Origin: Flavobacterium potami
GTDB taxonomy: Bacteria > Bacteroidota > Bacteroidia > Flavobacteriales > Flavobacteriaceae
NCBI RefSeq assembly: GCF_020026915.1
Contig: NZ_JAINUY010000004.1
Location: 248,001-312,000, forward strand
Direction of reading: 5' to 3'
Length of the DNA stretch: 64,000 nt
Numbering within the stretch: the stretch's first letter is position 1; each line of letters begins with the position of its first letter. This document shows positions 44,319 through 54,096 of this stretch, in pieces. A program made the position numbers and the translations under genes. Below the pieces are notes generated by a model. That model was not told where the DNA came from. It saw only the letters and a program-made list of their open reading frames with translations, and did not search any database.

Positions 44319-44933
44319 ATGAGTCAAGGAAAGTTTCAAAATAAATACCGTATTTCTTCAATAAGAGCTCAATGGTGGGATTATGGCTGGAATGGAGCCT
44401 ATTTTATAACAATTTGCACACAGGACAGAAAACATTATTTTGGAGAAATTCAAAATGGAAAAATGATTTTGTCACATGTCGGAATTATTGCCGATCTATT
44501 ATGGCATCAAATTCCTAGTCACCATAATAACGTTGAATTAGGCGATTTTGTGGTAATGCCGAATCATATTCACGGAATTTTGATTATTGATAGACAAAAT
44601 AATATTGATTTGGATGATGAGAATAATATAAATGATATAGATGACGCCAATATTGTATTACAGACAGGGCATGACCTGTCTCTATCGGAAAAACCGGGAT
44701 CTAAACGATTTCAAAATATTGGAAAAAATACCATTTCGTCTATTGTAGGATCCTATAAATCTGCTGTGACCAAACATGCGAATAGATTAGGATATTCACA
44801 TCAATGGCAAAAATTATTTTATGATAATATCATTAGAAGCAATGATGATTATCAAAGAATTTCTGATTATATTGTTTCAAATCCAGAAAATTGGACAAAG
44901 GATAAATTTAAGTCAGAAGATAAATCAAAATAA
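44319..44933 (+). CDS. REP-associated tyrosine transposase (Y1/IS200-like)
   Basis: Single-copy RAYT enzymes are HUH endonucleases linked to REP palindromes. The 204-aa protein has VVMPNHIHGIL (HUH motif at H83 and H85), a candidate nucleophile Y146 in GSYKSAVTKHANR and the C-terminal YIVSNPENW. A D/N-rich low-complexity linker (residues 92-112) precedes a segment whose DNA is palindromic. The start ATG follows an inverted repeat by 10 bp. Confidence 0.88.
   Translation: MSQGKFQNKYRISSIRAQWWDYGWNGAYFITICTQDRKHYFGEIQNGKMILSHVGIIADLLWHQIPSHHNNVELGDFVVMPNHIHGILIIDRQNNIDLDDENNINDIDDANIVLQTGHDLSLSEKPGSKRFQNIGKNTISSIVGSYKSAVTKHANRLGYSHQWQKLFYDNIIRSNDDYQRISDYIVSNPENWTKDKFKSEDKSK
44662..44681. repeat. 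REP-like palindrome inside the transposase gene
   Basis: AGACAGGGCATGACCTGTCT is a 20-bp palindrome with one mismatched pair. It encodes residues around QTGHDLS in the variable linker of the transposase. Confidence 0.7.
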
Positions 44934-44960
44934 AATGATTTTTAAAAAATAATGTTGTAG

Positions 44961-44980
44961 ATACACGGTATGGCGTGTAT
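44961..44980. repeat. small palindrome after the transposase
   Basis: ATACACGGTATGGCGTGTAT forms a 7-bp stem (ATACACG/CGTGTAT) with a 6-base loop in the 80-bp gap before the next gene. Confidence 0.55.
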
Positions 44981-45013
44981 TTGTTTACATTTGAATTTAC
45001 AAAATAATAAAGA

Positions 45014-46693
45014 ATGAAAGAAACCAAACATATATCAAGATCAAGAGCGCAGGAATCTTCTGCGGCTATCGAAAAAATGTACATTACAATGCGCCATTTA
45101 TTCAACCGTGGTTTTTACAAACCAATGGGAGTTTCTGGCGATAGTTTAAGAGAATCATTATTAGCATTACGTCCTGAAATATACGGGAATATTGCAGAAG
45201 AAAAAGTAGAGTTAAACGGACTTTTATACGTTATTGAGCGTCTTCCAATCGGGATTGAACAATGCCGTTTTATCAATTTAACCTCAGACGAAGGTTATTC
45301 TAAGTCGCATTTCCAGCCGATTGTTCCTCCAAAAAGAAGAAGAAACTGCTACAGAATCGACGAAGAACAAATGAACGTAGAAATCACTCGTGGACGTTCT
45401 GACATATACGATATTCTAACACATTTGACTTTCATTTTCATTGAATCGCATAAAATCAAAAATAGAGTTTTAGTAGACGATGGGGGAGAAGTTTCTCGGG
45501 ATTGGCAGAAATTGGAACAAGCTGTAATGCAAACCAAAAAGCTTTCTCAGGTTGAAAAAGAAAAAGCTATTTCTCATGTTGCTAATATCTTAGCTAGAAC
45601 TTTCGAAGAAGTTTTAGATATTTATGATGCTTTTGGTTCAGAAAATGCGCCAGATCGTTTCTTGCACGTAATTTATTGGTTAGGAAAATTGGCTATCGAA
45701 GAAATTGTTGAAAACAACAAAAGAACAATTACTTTTAGTCCGGTTTTGCGTGAACGTCTTGGACACCATATTCACGGAGAAATCTGGGCAACAAATATAA
45801 AAGAGGTTTTAAAAGCAAATGATTTACTGCAAAGACCAATTCATGTAATTAGTGCAAACATGCACAGTGTGATGAATTCGATTTTTGCGACTCCTTTGTT
45901 GAAAACTAAATTTAAAGGCAAAACAGATTTCTTTATTTATGAAGAATTAAGCAGCTCTGGATCTAAAGAAATTAGAAGCCAGGTTGAAGAATTAGCGTTT
46001 AAAAACGGAATGATTTCGTTACCAGATTCTTCTGGAACTAACATAGACGTTCAGATTTTTGATACTGCTAAAATTGACTGGTCAAAAACAGCTTTTTCAC
46101 ATGCAAATGTGGGTGAAGAGAAACCAGTAATCATTGTAATGGATTACGCTTTTGGAGAACAGGCATATGAAACAATCGATGAGCTTTTAAAACCATTTAA
46201 AAAAGAAACTTTACTAAATGTAAAATCGGTTTCTATTATGGGAAAAGCCGGAATTTTGGAAGGTGGAAAAGGAGATATCATGATTCCTACAGCGCATATC
46301 AACGAAGGAACAGCAGATAATTATTTCTTTGAAAATGAACTTACAGGAGCCATGTTTGAAGGAAATGATATCGATATTTACGAAGGAGCAATGGTAACCG
46401 TTTTAGGAACTTCATTGCAAAACAGAGATTTGTTGAAATTCTTTCACGAATCAACCTGGGGTGTAATTGGTCTTGAAATGGAAGGTTCTTATTACCAAAA
46501 AGCAATTCAATCGGCATCTAAAATTAGAAAAAGTGTGCCACAGGATATTAAAGTTCGTTATGCTTACTACGCATCAGATAACCCTTTGGAAACTGGAAGT
46601 ACTTTGGCTTCTGGCGGATTGGGAACTACAGGTGTAAAACCAACCTATTTGATTACAATTAAGATTTTAGAGCAGATTTTCAACATCAAATAA
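45014..46693 (+). CDS. DUF6909-like protein with a nucleosidase-type C-terminus (559 aa)
   Basis: The N-terminal half (residues 1-270) is helical and unfamiliar. The C-terminal half contains a segment resembling nucleoside phosphorylases and AMP nucleosidases: SIMGKAGILEGGKGDIMIPTA and WGVIGLEMEGSYYQ (about 490-505), where EMEG is the ribose-binding signature. Bacteroidetes annotate this as an AMP nucleosidase-like or DUF6909 protein; the latter is from memory. A nucleoside substrate is likely but not proven. The polysaccharide locus starts 9 bp downstream. Confidence 0.7.
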   Translation: MKETKHISRSRAQESSAAIEKMYITMRHLFNRGFYKPMGVSGDSLRESLLALRPEIYGNIAEEKVELNGLLYVIERLPIGIEQCRFINLTSDEGYSKSHFQPIVPPKRRRNCYRIDEEQMNVEITRGRSDIYDILTHLTFIFIESHKIKNRVLVDDGGEVSRDWQKLEQAVMQTKKLSQVEKEKAISHVANILARTFEEVLDIYDAFGSENAPDRFLHVIYWLGKLAIEEIVENNKRTITFSPVLRERLGHHIHGEIWATNIKEVLKANDLLQRPIHVISANMHSVMNSIFATPLLKTKFKGKTDFFIYEELSSSGSKEIRSQVEELAFKNGMISLPDSSGTNIDVQIFDTAKIDWSKTAFSHANVGEEKPVIIVMDYAFGEQAYETIDELLKPFKKETLLNVKSVSIMGKAGILEGGKGDIMIPTAHINEGTADNYFFENELTGAMFEGNDIDIYEGAMVTVLGTSLQNRDLLKFFHESTWGVIGLEMEGSYYQKAIQSASKIRKSVPQDIKVRYAYYASDNPLETGSTLASGGLGTTGVKPTYLITIKILEQIFNIK

Positions 46694-46702
46694 AAATCGT
46701 AA

Positions 46703-47683
46703 ATGAGTACAAAAGTACCGCAAGATAATTCAGATCAAGAGATTGATTTAGTTGTAATTTCTAAAAAGATAAACAATTTTTTTGGCAGATTGAATACTTC
46801 TATTTTTAGAAGTATTCAATTCTTTCTGCGAAACTGGATTATCGTTTTAGTTCTGGTTATTGCTGGTTTTTCAATTGGCTGGTATTTAGATCAAAGCCAG
46901 AAAAGCTACAAGCACGAAATTATTGTTGCACCTAATTTTGGAAGTACAGATTATTTGTACGCTAAAGTTGATTTAATTAATTCGAAAATTATTGAAAAAG
47001 ACACTTCTTTTCTGAAAAAAGTAGTTGGTATTTTAATACCTGAAGATCTCAAAAAAATAGAAGTTAAACCAATTGCAGATGTGTATACTTTTATTCAGAA
47101 TAAGCCGGAAAATTTTGAACTAATAAAATTGATGGCCGAAGATGGTGACATAAAAAAAGTACTAGAGGATAATGTAACAAGTAAAAATTACAATTATCAA
47201 ACAATTGTTTTGCTTACAAATAATAAGACAACAGAAGAAAATTTAATAGTACCGATTTTGAAGTATATAAATACTTCAGAATATTACTCAAAGATCCAAA
47301 AGGTAACTAGTAGAAATGTCGAATTAAAACTTCAGCAAACAGACTCAATTATTAAACAAATTGATGGCATTTTGAACAACCTGTCTCATTCTTCTAAAGG
47401 AGCTTTAAAAAATGATAAATTGATTTATTTCAATGAAAATACCCAACTCAATGATATTATTAAGACGAAAGATGCTTTGATAAATGAACAAGCAGCACAC
47501 AGATTAGAATTAATCGGTTTTGATAAAATTATAAAGGAAAATAACGTTACTACAAATCTGCAGTTAATCAAATTAGGTAATGGTAAATTAAAATTCTTAA
47601 TGCCTTTTGTATTTATTTTAGGATTTGTTTTTTCGAAATTTTTTGTTGCATTTTATAAAAAACAGAAGGATTTAGCAAGATAA
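46703..47683 (+). CDS. Wzz-like chain-length determinant protein (326 aa)
   Basis: The N-terminal membrane helix (about residues 44-63) and C-terminal helix (about 297-315) enclose a periplasmic domain, the layout of Wzz/polysaccharide co-polymerases that set chain length. The family's proline-rich segment before the last helix is weak. It is the first gene of the surface-polysaccharide run, with a 9-bp gap from the previous gene. Confidence 0.8.
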   Translation: MSTKVPQDNSDQEIDLVVISKKINNFFGRLNTSIFRSIQFFLRNWIIVLVLVIAGFSIGWYLDQSQKSYKHEIIVAPNFGSTDYLYAKVDLINSKIIEKDTSFLKKVVGILIPEDLKKIEVKPIADVYTFIQNKPENFELIKLMAEDGDIKKVLEDNVTSKNYNYQTIVLLTNNKTTEENLIVPILKYINTSEYYSKIQKVTSRNVELKLQQTDSIIKQIDGILNNLSHSSKGALKNDKLIYFNENTQLNDIIKTKDALINEQAAHRLELIGFDKIIKENNVTTNLQLIKLGNGKLKFLMPFVFILGFVFSKFFVAFYKKQKDLAR

Positions 47684-47747
47684 AAAGAACTCTACTAAAA
47701 ATTTTAACATAATTAGTAATATACATACTTTTGCAAAAAAAAAGCAG

Positions 47748-48284
47748 ATGAAAAAACAGTTGATTTATTTGAATTTAATTTTAGTAACATTATTTATTTC
47801 TTGTAAAAACAAAGAAGAAGCACAGCCAGTTGAAGAAATAAAAGCAAACACATTTGATGTGATTGTAGATTTAAAAATTGAAAAAGATGACGAACTCATT
47901 CTTTTTTATAAAGATCCTTCAATTGCTTATTTTGATGCTAAAAATACTGTTTATAATGGTGTAAAAGGGAAACCAGAATCACAACAAATAACATTTAGTA
48001 TTCCTGAAGGAATTTTGCCTAACGATATACGTTTTGATATTAGTTCAAATAAAGAGCAAAGCCCAATAATAATAAACTCTATTACATTAAGTTTTGAAGG
48101 AAGAGTTTTCAAAATTGAACAAAAAGATCTTTTAAAATATTTTACACCTAACGAGTTTATTAAATTTGATGAAACGACAGGCACAGTATCTTTTATCAAA
48201 AAAGGAGAAGATTTCGACCCATATTTTTTAACTAAAGAAGTGATTTACCCTCAAATTGAAATGGTTAGAGGAGTTAAAATGTAA
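47748..48284 (+). CDS. predicted lipoprotein (178 aa)
   Basis: The signal ends in FISC with Cys20 as the lipidation site, followed by KNKEE, a charged tether. The rest (residues 30-178) is beta-rich with no family that I recognise. Its place after a Wzz-like gene suggests an accessory role at the outer membrane. Confidence 0.65.
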   Translation: MKKQLIYLNLILVTLFISCKNKEEAQPVEEIKANTFDVIVDLKIEKDDELILFYKDPSIAYFDAKNTVYNGVKGKPESQQITFSIPEGILPNDIRFDISSNKEQSPIIINSITLSFEGRVFKIEQKDLLKYFTPNEFIKFDETTGTVSFIKKGEDFDPYFLTKEVIYPQIEMVRGVKM

Positions 48285-48313
48285 TTTTTTTAAAAAGATA
48301 AACTAATAAATTT

Positions 48314-48352
48314 AAGGCTGTTCCTTCACAAAAGGTATAGCCTTCTTTTTAC
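48314..48352 (+). terminator. possible weak terminator before the flippase gene
   Basis: AAGGCT and AGCCTT can pair across 19 bases, followed by CTTTTTACT. Weak support. Confidence 0.35.
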
Positions 48353-48369
48353 TCTAAAGCTAAAAAAGT

Positions 48370-49650
48370 TTGAAGCCAAATTTTGAGATATTCCAACAAT
48401 ATAAAAAGCACAAAATTTTAGCTTCAAATTTTGTATATCTTTCTATACTTCAGGCTTTAAACGTAATATTACCGTTAATTACATTTCCATATCTTATTCG
48501 TGTTTTAGGAGTTGAATATTTTGGCCTTTTATCCTTTTCTTTCGCTTTTATAACATATTTTCAAATTGTTACAGAATACGGTTTTAATTCAACAGGAACT
48601 CGTGATATTTCATTAGCTGTAAATGATCCTGAAAAGCAAAACCTGATTTTTAATCAAATTATGTCTGCAAAAATGCTTTTAACAGGCATGAGTTTTATTG
48701 CAATGATGGGAATTGTTTTCGCATTTAACATTTTTAGAACATATTGGATTGTCTATTTATTTTCTTTTGGTTCTATTTTAGGGCAAGCAATATTTCCTGT
48801 TTGGTTCTTTCACGGAATGCAAAAAATGAAATATGTAACTTATTTAAATTTAATTACCAAAATTATATTTGCACTTGCATTATTTGTTTTTGTAACCAAA
48901 AAATCAGATTATTACTTAGTTCCTCTTTTCAATGCTTTAGGATTTATTACAGCAGGAATTTTTGCTTGGTTTTATATCTGGAAAGATTTTAAGATCAGAT
49001 TTAAAATTCAACCTTTTTCAGGAATTAAGGAACAACTTAGTAAATCGAAATATATGTTTTTATCAGAGCTTAAAATTTCTTTATTTACTAATACCAATAC
49101 ATTAATCTTAGGAATATTTGCCGGAAATCAAGCTGTAGGTTTCTTTTCGGCAGCAGAAAAATTGGCAAGAGCAATTGGTAATTTGCAAACACCAATATCA
49201 AACACTATTTTTCCTTACCTTTCAAAAGAAATGGCGTTGGATAAGATCAAAACGCTTCAAAAAATTAAAAAAATAACAATTATCGGAACTATTATTTTTT
49301 CTTTAACGATAGTACTGTGTTTTTGTTTTGCGGAACAAATTATTGAAATCATTTACGGAAAAGAAATGTTTGGTTCTGTTATTATTTTAAGAATCTTAAT
49401 TTTTATTCCGTTACTTTCATTTCTGGATACTATGTTTGGTAAACAGATTTTGCTAAATCTTGGAAAAGATGAACTATATTTTAAAGTTATAGTTTTGGCT
49501 ACAATTTTAAATTTTGGTATTAATTTTATATTGACCTATTTTTATCAGGAAACAGGAACGGCAATAACAGTTCTATTTATTCAAATTTTTATGGTTTTAG
49601 GAATGTGGTATTTTGTCCGTAAAGAAACAGATTTGATTCTAAAAAATTAG
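48370..49650 (+). CDS. Wzx-type oligosaccharide flippase (426 aa)
   Basis: Wzx proteins flip lipid-linked repeat units across the inner membrane. About 12 helices fit the sequence, starting with NFVYLSILQALNVILPLITF. The frame starts with TTG at 48370, and no in-frame ATG is present until about residue 100, so a TTG start is the best choice. It is followed after 8 bases by a glycosyltransferase. Confidence 0.85.
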   Translation: MKPNFEIFQQYKKHKILASNFVYLSILQALNVILPLITFPYLIRVLGVEYFGLLSFSFAFITYFQIVTEYGFNSTGTRDISLAVNDPEKQNLIFNQIMSAKMLLTGMSFIAMMGIVFAFNIFRTYWIVYLFSFGSILGQAIFPVWFFHGMQKMKYVTYLNLITKIIFALALFVFVTKKSDYYLVPLFNALGFITAGIFAWFYIWKDFKIRFKIQPFSGIKEQLSKSKYMFLSELKISLFTNTNTLILGIFAGNQAVGFFSAAEKLARAIGNLQTPISNTIFPYLSKEMALDKIKTLQKIKKITIIGTIIFSLTIVLCFCFAEQIIEIIYGKEMFGSVIILRILIFIPLLSFLDTMFGKQILLNLGKDELYFKVIVLATILNFGINFILTYFYQETGTAITVLFIQIFMVLGMWYFVRKETDLILKN

Positions 49651-49657
49651 TGCAGAC

Positions 49658-50737
49658 ATGACAGCTTACAAAGTTAGTATTGTTATTCCGGTTTATAATG
49701 CAAAAGATTATCTGCACGATTGCTTAAAGTCAGTTCTTGATCAAACGCTTTCAGATTGCGAATTTATTTTTATAAACGATGGATCGACAGACAATAGTTT
49801 TGAAATAATCGAATTATACCAAAAAAAAGACAATCGAATAAAACTTCTAAATCAGGTTAATAAAGGAATAAGTGGGGCAAGAAATGCCGGAATTGAGATA
49901 GCTACTGGAGAATATATTGGGTTTTTAGATAATGATGATTTTTTGAAGAAAGATTTCTTAGAAAATTTATATAATAATGCTAAGCAACATGATTTAGACA
50001 TTTTAATATCAAAAACAATATTAGGAAGAGATGGTAAGTATATTATCAAATACTCTGGTTTTGATGTCAATACAATTTTTAATCAGGATTTTATACAAGA
50101 TCAGATTATTCCAAATCTTCTAAAAGTGGAGGATTTATTTGCTGTTTGGAATAAAATCTATAAGCGAACTTTTATAAACAAAAATAATATTCGATTTCCA
50201 GAAAGCAGAGTTATTGAAGAAGATAATATATTTAATATTCAAGCTTTTAACAAGGCAGAAAGAGTTTTGTTTATTGATTATGCAGGATATTATTATCGAG
50301 ATGTAGCTGATAGTAAATCAAGACAAATTTTAGAAAACGATTACTTTTCAAAAGCACTAGAAAAATACTATTTTGATTATAAAACAGAATATAGTCTTTC
50401 AATTTTAGATGCTGAATTTGAAAAATTAAAGGCAATTAGATTTATACAAAGAATTTTCTATCTGGTGTATAAATGTTCAGTATTAAAAGTTCCATTTAAA
50501 GAGAAAAGGGATTATATAAAACATATGGTTTTTCATGAAAAAGTATATGAATTATCAAAAAAATATACTGAAGAAATTCTAAAAGACAAAGGAGTATATG
50601 AAAAAATGGTTCTGAAAATTATTATCAATAAGACACCAAATTTGTTGGTATTATTAATTTTAAGCATTCAAATAGGATATCATCCACGAATTTCTGAGAC
50701 AATTAGAAGAATAAATAAATTGACAAAAAAACACTAA
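49658..50737 (+). CDS. glycosyltransferase family 2 (359 aa)
   Basis: The GT-A core is evident: VSIVIPVYNAKDYLHDCLKS (residues 5-24), FINDGSTDNS (38-47) and GEYIGFLDNDD (DxD-type, 85-95). A longer C-terminal part (about residues 180-359) ends with a hydrophobic helix. It should add one sugar to the repeat unit; the sugar is not deducible. It is 2 bp upstream of the next gene. Confidence 0.9.
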   Translation: MTAYKVSIVIPVYNAKDYLHDCLKSVLDQTLSDCEFIFINDGSTDNSFEIIELYQKKDNRIKLLNQVNKGISGARNAGIEIATGEYIGFLDNDDFLKKDFLENLYNNAKQHDLDILISKTILGRDGKYIIKYSGFDVNTIFNQDFIQDQIIPNLLKVEDLFAVWNKIYKRTFINKNNIRFPESRVIEEDNIFNIQAFNKAERVLFIDYAGYYYRDVADSKSRQILENDYFSKALEKYYFDYKTEYSLSILDAEFEKLKAIRFIQRIFYLVYKCSVLKVPFKEKRDYIKHMVFHEKVYELSKKYTEEILKDKGVYEKMVLKIIINKTPNLLVLLILSIQIGYHPRISETIRRINKLTKKH

Positions 50738-50739
50738 AA

Positions 50740-52122
50740 GTGCTCACAAAAATATATACCATATTATTTTTTTTAGGTCTTTTCTTTTTCCCTTTTAATA
50801 GTTATGAAGGAATAGCTTTTTTAGGAGAATTTAAAACCGAATCGGGTGCACTTTTTTTATTTGCTGGATTTTTGGTCTTAGTAGCGAATGTCTTTATATC
50901 AAAAAAAATAGTAATCCCCTATAAGAATATTATTTTTCAACTTGTTATCTTGTTCTTAGTTTGGTGCTTAGCAGCAACGATTTTAAATGCATCATCCGTC
51001 AATTCTAATTATTTCAAAAGTACAAGTGGCATCAACAGATTTATAAGGCAATATTTTGCTCTGCTTATTTCTGCATTGATTTTCTTTATTTTCTATATCA
51101 ATGTTTTATCAAAAATGAAATTAAAAGAAATACTTTATAAAATAAGGAAAGTATTTCTTTGTTCATTAATTGTTGCTTCTGTTTATGGATTTTTAGAAAT
51201 TCTAATTTCAATTTTTGGATATGTATTTTTGTATCCTCTTTTAAAAGGGTTTGATTATTTTCCTTTTCTTGAAGTGAATCTTCATCCCGAGGGAAGAATT
51301 TCGACAATAAGTTATGAACCTCCTTTTTTAGCTATTTATCTTATTACAATTTCAGGATGGATGTTTAGCTATATTCTCACTAGTAAAAAAAAGACAAGAT
51401 TTCTGCCCGCGCTTGCAATTCTACTTCTCACTTATTTTTCGGGATCTCGTACAGGATTAATTGTAATATTCTTTCAGGTATTTATTTTTTCGATTTTCTT
51501 GTATAAGGATATAAGATTTAAAAAATATGTGACCAATTTTGTTCTTGGTTTTGCAATCGTTTTTTCGGTTCTGATTGTTTTTAAAGGAGAAAAAGTTATT
51601 CAATCTGTATCAGAAAAGATGGATTCTTTAGACTTCAAAAAGAATTTAACTAAAAGCGTATCCAATCAATCTAGATTTGGGATGCAATATGCTGCAGTAC
51701 AAGTTTTTTTAGAAAATCCTATTACAGGAGTTGGATTTGGCCAGCAGGCTTATCATAACAGAACACATTATCCTACGTGGGCAACAAGAAATAATTACGA
51801 GTTTAAGCTCTTTTATAAAAATAAAAAAGAAAAAGCCTTTCCGCCAGGCTATAATCTTTATACAAGATTGTTGGCCGAAACAGGTCTCATAGGTATTAGT
51901 TTATTTTTAATGCTGCTATATTTTTCTTTAAATGAGATTAGAATTTTATTTAAAAACGCAAAAGACGAAGAAAAAACAATTCTAATAATTGTTTTAATTT
52001 CACTTTTAGGATTATATATCAATTGGTTGCAAATTGACACTTTTAGAATTTATGGTGTCTGGCTTTGTTTGGCAATCTTGATTAGAATGCGAAACAAATC
52101 TTTAAATTTAAGAGATGAATAA
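50740..52122 (+). CDS. O-antigen polymerase/ligase-like membrane protein (460 aa)
   Basis: About ten membrane helices are visible. A large extracytoplasmic loop contains FLENPITGVGFGQQAYHNRT (about residues 325-344), typical of the Wzy/WaaL superfamily, and LTYFSGSRTGLIVIFF precedes it. A GTG start at 50740 follows the previous stop by 2 bp. Because a second protein of this class lies at 52903, one may be the polymerase and the other the ligase; which is which is not clear. Confidence 0.83.
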   Translation: MLTKIYTILFFLGLFFFPFNSYEGIAFLGEFKTESGALFLFAGFLVLVANVFISKKIVIPYKNIIFQLVILFLVWCLAATILNASSVNSNYFKSTSGINRFIRQYFALLISALIFFIFYINVLSKMKLKEILYKIRKVFLCSLIVASVYGFLEILISIFGYVFLYPLLKGFDYFPFLEVNLHPEGRISTISYEPPFLAIYLITISGWMFSYILTSKKKTRFLPALAILLLTYFSGSRTGLIVIFFQVFIFSIFLYKDIRFKKYVTNFVLGFAIVFSVLIVFKGEKVIQSVSEKMDSLDFKKNLTKSVSNQSRFGMQYAAVQVFLENPITGVGFGQQAYHNRTHYPTWATRNNYEFKLFYKNKKEKAFPPGYNLYTRLLAETGLIGISLFLMLLYFSLNEIRILFKNAKDEEKTILIIVLISLLGLYINWLQIDTFRIYGVWLCLAILIRMRNKSLNLRDE

Positions 52123-52906
52123 GGTTGTACTTTTAATACCATATTATAACAATTCTGATGGATTAATGAAATCGCTAAGATCTATAGATCATGACGAAGA
52201 GTTAGATGTTATGATTGTTGACGATGGAAGCTTAAATAAGTTTGATGAAGATACTGCTTTACTAAGTTTTAAGGCAAAAGGTAAACTGTTTTTTGAATAC
52301 TTAGAAAGCAATAAAGGTATTGAAACTGCTTTAAATACAGGTTTAAAAATTATAATTGAAAAACAATATCAATACGTTGCTAGATTAGATTGTGGCGATA
52401 TTTGTTTAGGAAAAAGGTTTGAAATCCAGGAAAAGTTCTTGAATGAAAATCCTGGTGTAAAAATCGTCGGATCAAATGTAATTGCTGTAGACAGTAATGA
52501 TAATTTTTTGTACTCAATCAATTTGCCATTAAGAGATAGAGATATAAAAAACAAAATGTATTTTAATTGTATGCTCATTCATCCTGCAGTAATGTTTTCT
52601 GTAGAAATATTAAAAGTAGTTGGATTATATCCTTTAAATCATAAATCTGCCGAAGATTATGCCTTTTTCTTTACTATTTCAAAATCATACGAAATGGCAA
52701 ACATGAATCAATATCTTACTCAAATTGAAATTAATGAAAAAGGGATTTCTGTGCAGAGAAGAAAACAACAAGTCAAGAGCAGAATTAAAATTATTAAAGA
52801 AAATTTTTATTTTGGATTTTATCCGATTTACGGATTGTTTAGGAATTACATATTAATGCTTCTTCCATATCGTTTTATTTTGTTCCTCAAAAAGATTAAG
52901 AAATGA
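52115..52906 (+). CDS. glycosyltransferase family 2 (263 aa)
   Basis: The GT-A fold is seen in VVLLIPYYNNSDGLMKSL (residues 3-20), VMIVDDGSLNKF and YVARLDCGDICLGKR (the DxD equivalent is LDCGD). Its first bases overlap the previous gene by 8 bp and its stop overlaps the next start by 4 bp, so translational coupling is likely. The sugar is unknown. Confidence 0.88.
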   Translation: MNKVVLLIPYYNNSDGLMKSLRSIDHDEELDVMIVDDGSLNKFDEDTALLSFKAKGKLFFEYLESNKGIETALNTGLKIIIEKQYQYVARLDCGDICLGKRFEIQEKFLNENPGVKIVGSNVIAVDSNDNFLYSINLPLRDRDIKNKMYFNCMLIHPAVMFSVEILKVVGLYPLNHKSAEDYAFFFTISKSYEMANMNQYLTQIEINEKGISVQRRKQQVKSRIKIIKENFYFGFYPIYGLFRNYILMLLPYRFILFLKKIKK

Positions 52907-54096
52907 AAAGTCTAATTCAGAAAAACGTATATAATTATACTGCTTACTTTATGGTTTTAGTGCTTTTCTTTTCGAAAGCATTACCAAATATTGGCCTTAT
53001 TTTACTAACAATTTTGTTTTTTGTAATTTTTAAAATAGAAGTATTTAAGCCTAGATTCTCCGCAAAAAACATATTATTACTGTTGACATCTTATTTAATA
53101 CTAAAATCAGCGTTAAATGGCAATTTACTTTTTGATTTTAAGATTTTGAAAGGTCTTTTATTAGTGTTTTGGATTTCGATTTTACTGCATAAAATAGAGG
53201 ATTTAAAAACACTAAAGTTTGTTATCTTAATCGGAATTAACAGTTGTATTTTAGTTTCTTTAATTTTAATTGGAGCATTCTTTTTTAAAACAGGGATTTT
53301 ACCTTTTTCTAATACTGCTGAGGTTAATAAATTATTACTTTTAGAGCGTCCATATATTGGTTTTATTGCAGTTTTGGGTTTTTTATTAGCCTTAGAAAAA
53401 GCTGTAGAAATAGTAAAATGGCGCAAGATTTATATTTTCAATTCTGTAGTTTTGTTAGGTTTTATTTTATTGATTTCTGCTAGAATTTCTATAATTACAA
53501 TTTTTTTTATAGCGGGAATTTATTTCTTATTTTATTTAAAAACAAAATGGTATAAGAAGATTTTAGGAGCTTTGATGCTATTTCTTTTATTTGCCGTAAT
53601 TGTTGTTTCGAATAAAAATATTGCAGAAAGGTTTTTTATAAAAAGTAATTTAGAACAATCTTTACAACAAGCTTCTGACTATGAACCAAGAATTGTAATC
53701 TGGAATTGTGCCTACAAAATGACAAAACTGGATGATTTTAATTTTTTTACAGGTTTTGATGGATATCAAACAATAAAAAATAACTTGTTAGATTGTTATT
53801 CCTACTCTATAGAAAACGCCTCTAAGAAAGAATATTTTTTAACAGAAAAGTTTAATACTCATAATCAATTTATTGATTTTTATTTGGTAGGAGGAATTAT
53901 TGCTTTTCTCTTGTTTACTTTATTTTTTATTAAATTATTTTTAGAAGTAAAATTAGATTTTTTTAAAATTGCAATAACAGTTTCTTTTTTACTTTTTTTT
54001 ATAGTAGAGAACATATTTTACCGACAATTTGGATGTTATTTGTTTGGTATATTTGTACTAATTTTGCCCCAGACTAAAATAAATGAAGAAAATTAA
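52903..54096 (+). CDS. O-antigen ligase-like membrane protein (397 aa)
   Basis: About ten hydrophobic helices and a late periplasmic loop (about residues 250-315, with YEPRIVIWNCA and THNQFIDFYLVGG) match the Wzy/WaaL superfamily. The ATG overlaps the previous stop by 4 bases (ATGA). It ends 14 bp into the next gene. It is unusually AT-rich, as are its neighbours from 48 to 55 kb. Confidence 0.82.
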   Translation: MKSLIQKNVYNYTAYFMVLVLFFSKALPNIGLILLTILFFVIFKIEVFKPRFSAKNILLLLTSYLILKSALNGNLLFDFKILKGLLLVFWISILLHKIEDLKTLKFVILIGINSCILVSLILIGAFFFKTGILPFSNTAEVNKLLLLERPYIGFIAVLGFLLALEKAVEIVKWRKIYIFNSVVLLGFILLISARISIITIFFIAGIYFLFYLKTKWYKKILGALMLFLLFAVIVVSNKNIAERFFIKSNLEQSLQQASDYEPRIVIWNCAYKMTKLDDFNFFTGFDGYQTIKNNLLDCYSYSIENASKKEYFLTEKFNTHNQFIDFYLVGGIIAFLLFTLFFIKLFLEVKLDFFKIAITVSFLLFFIVENIFYRQFGCYLFGIFVLILPQTKINEEN

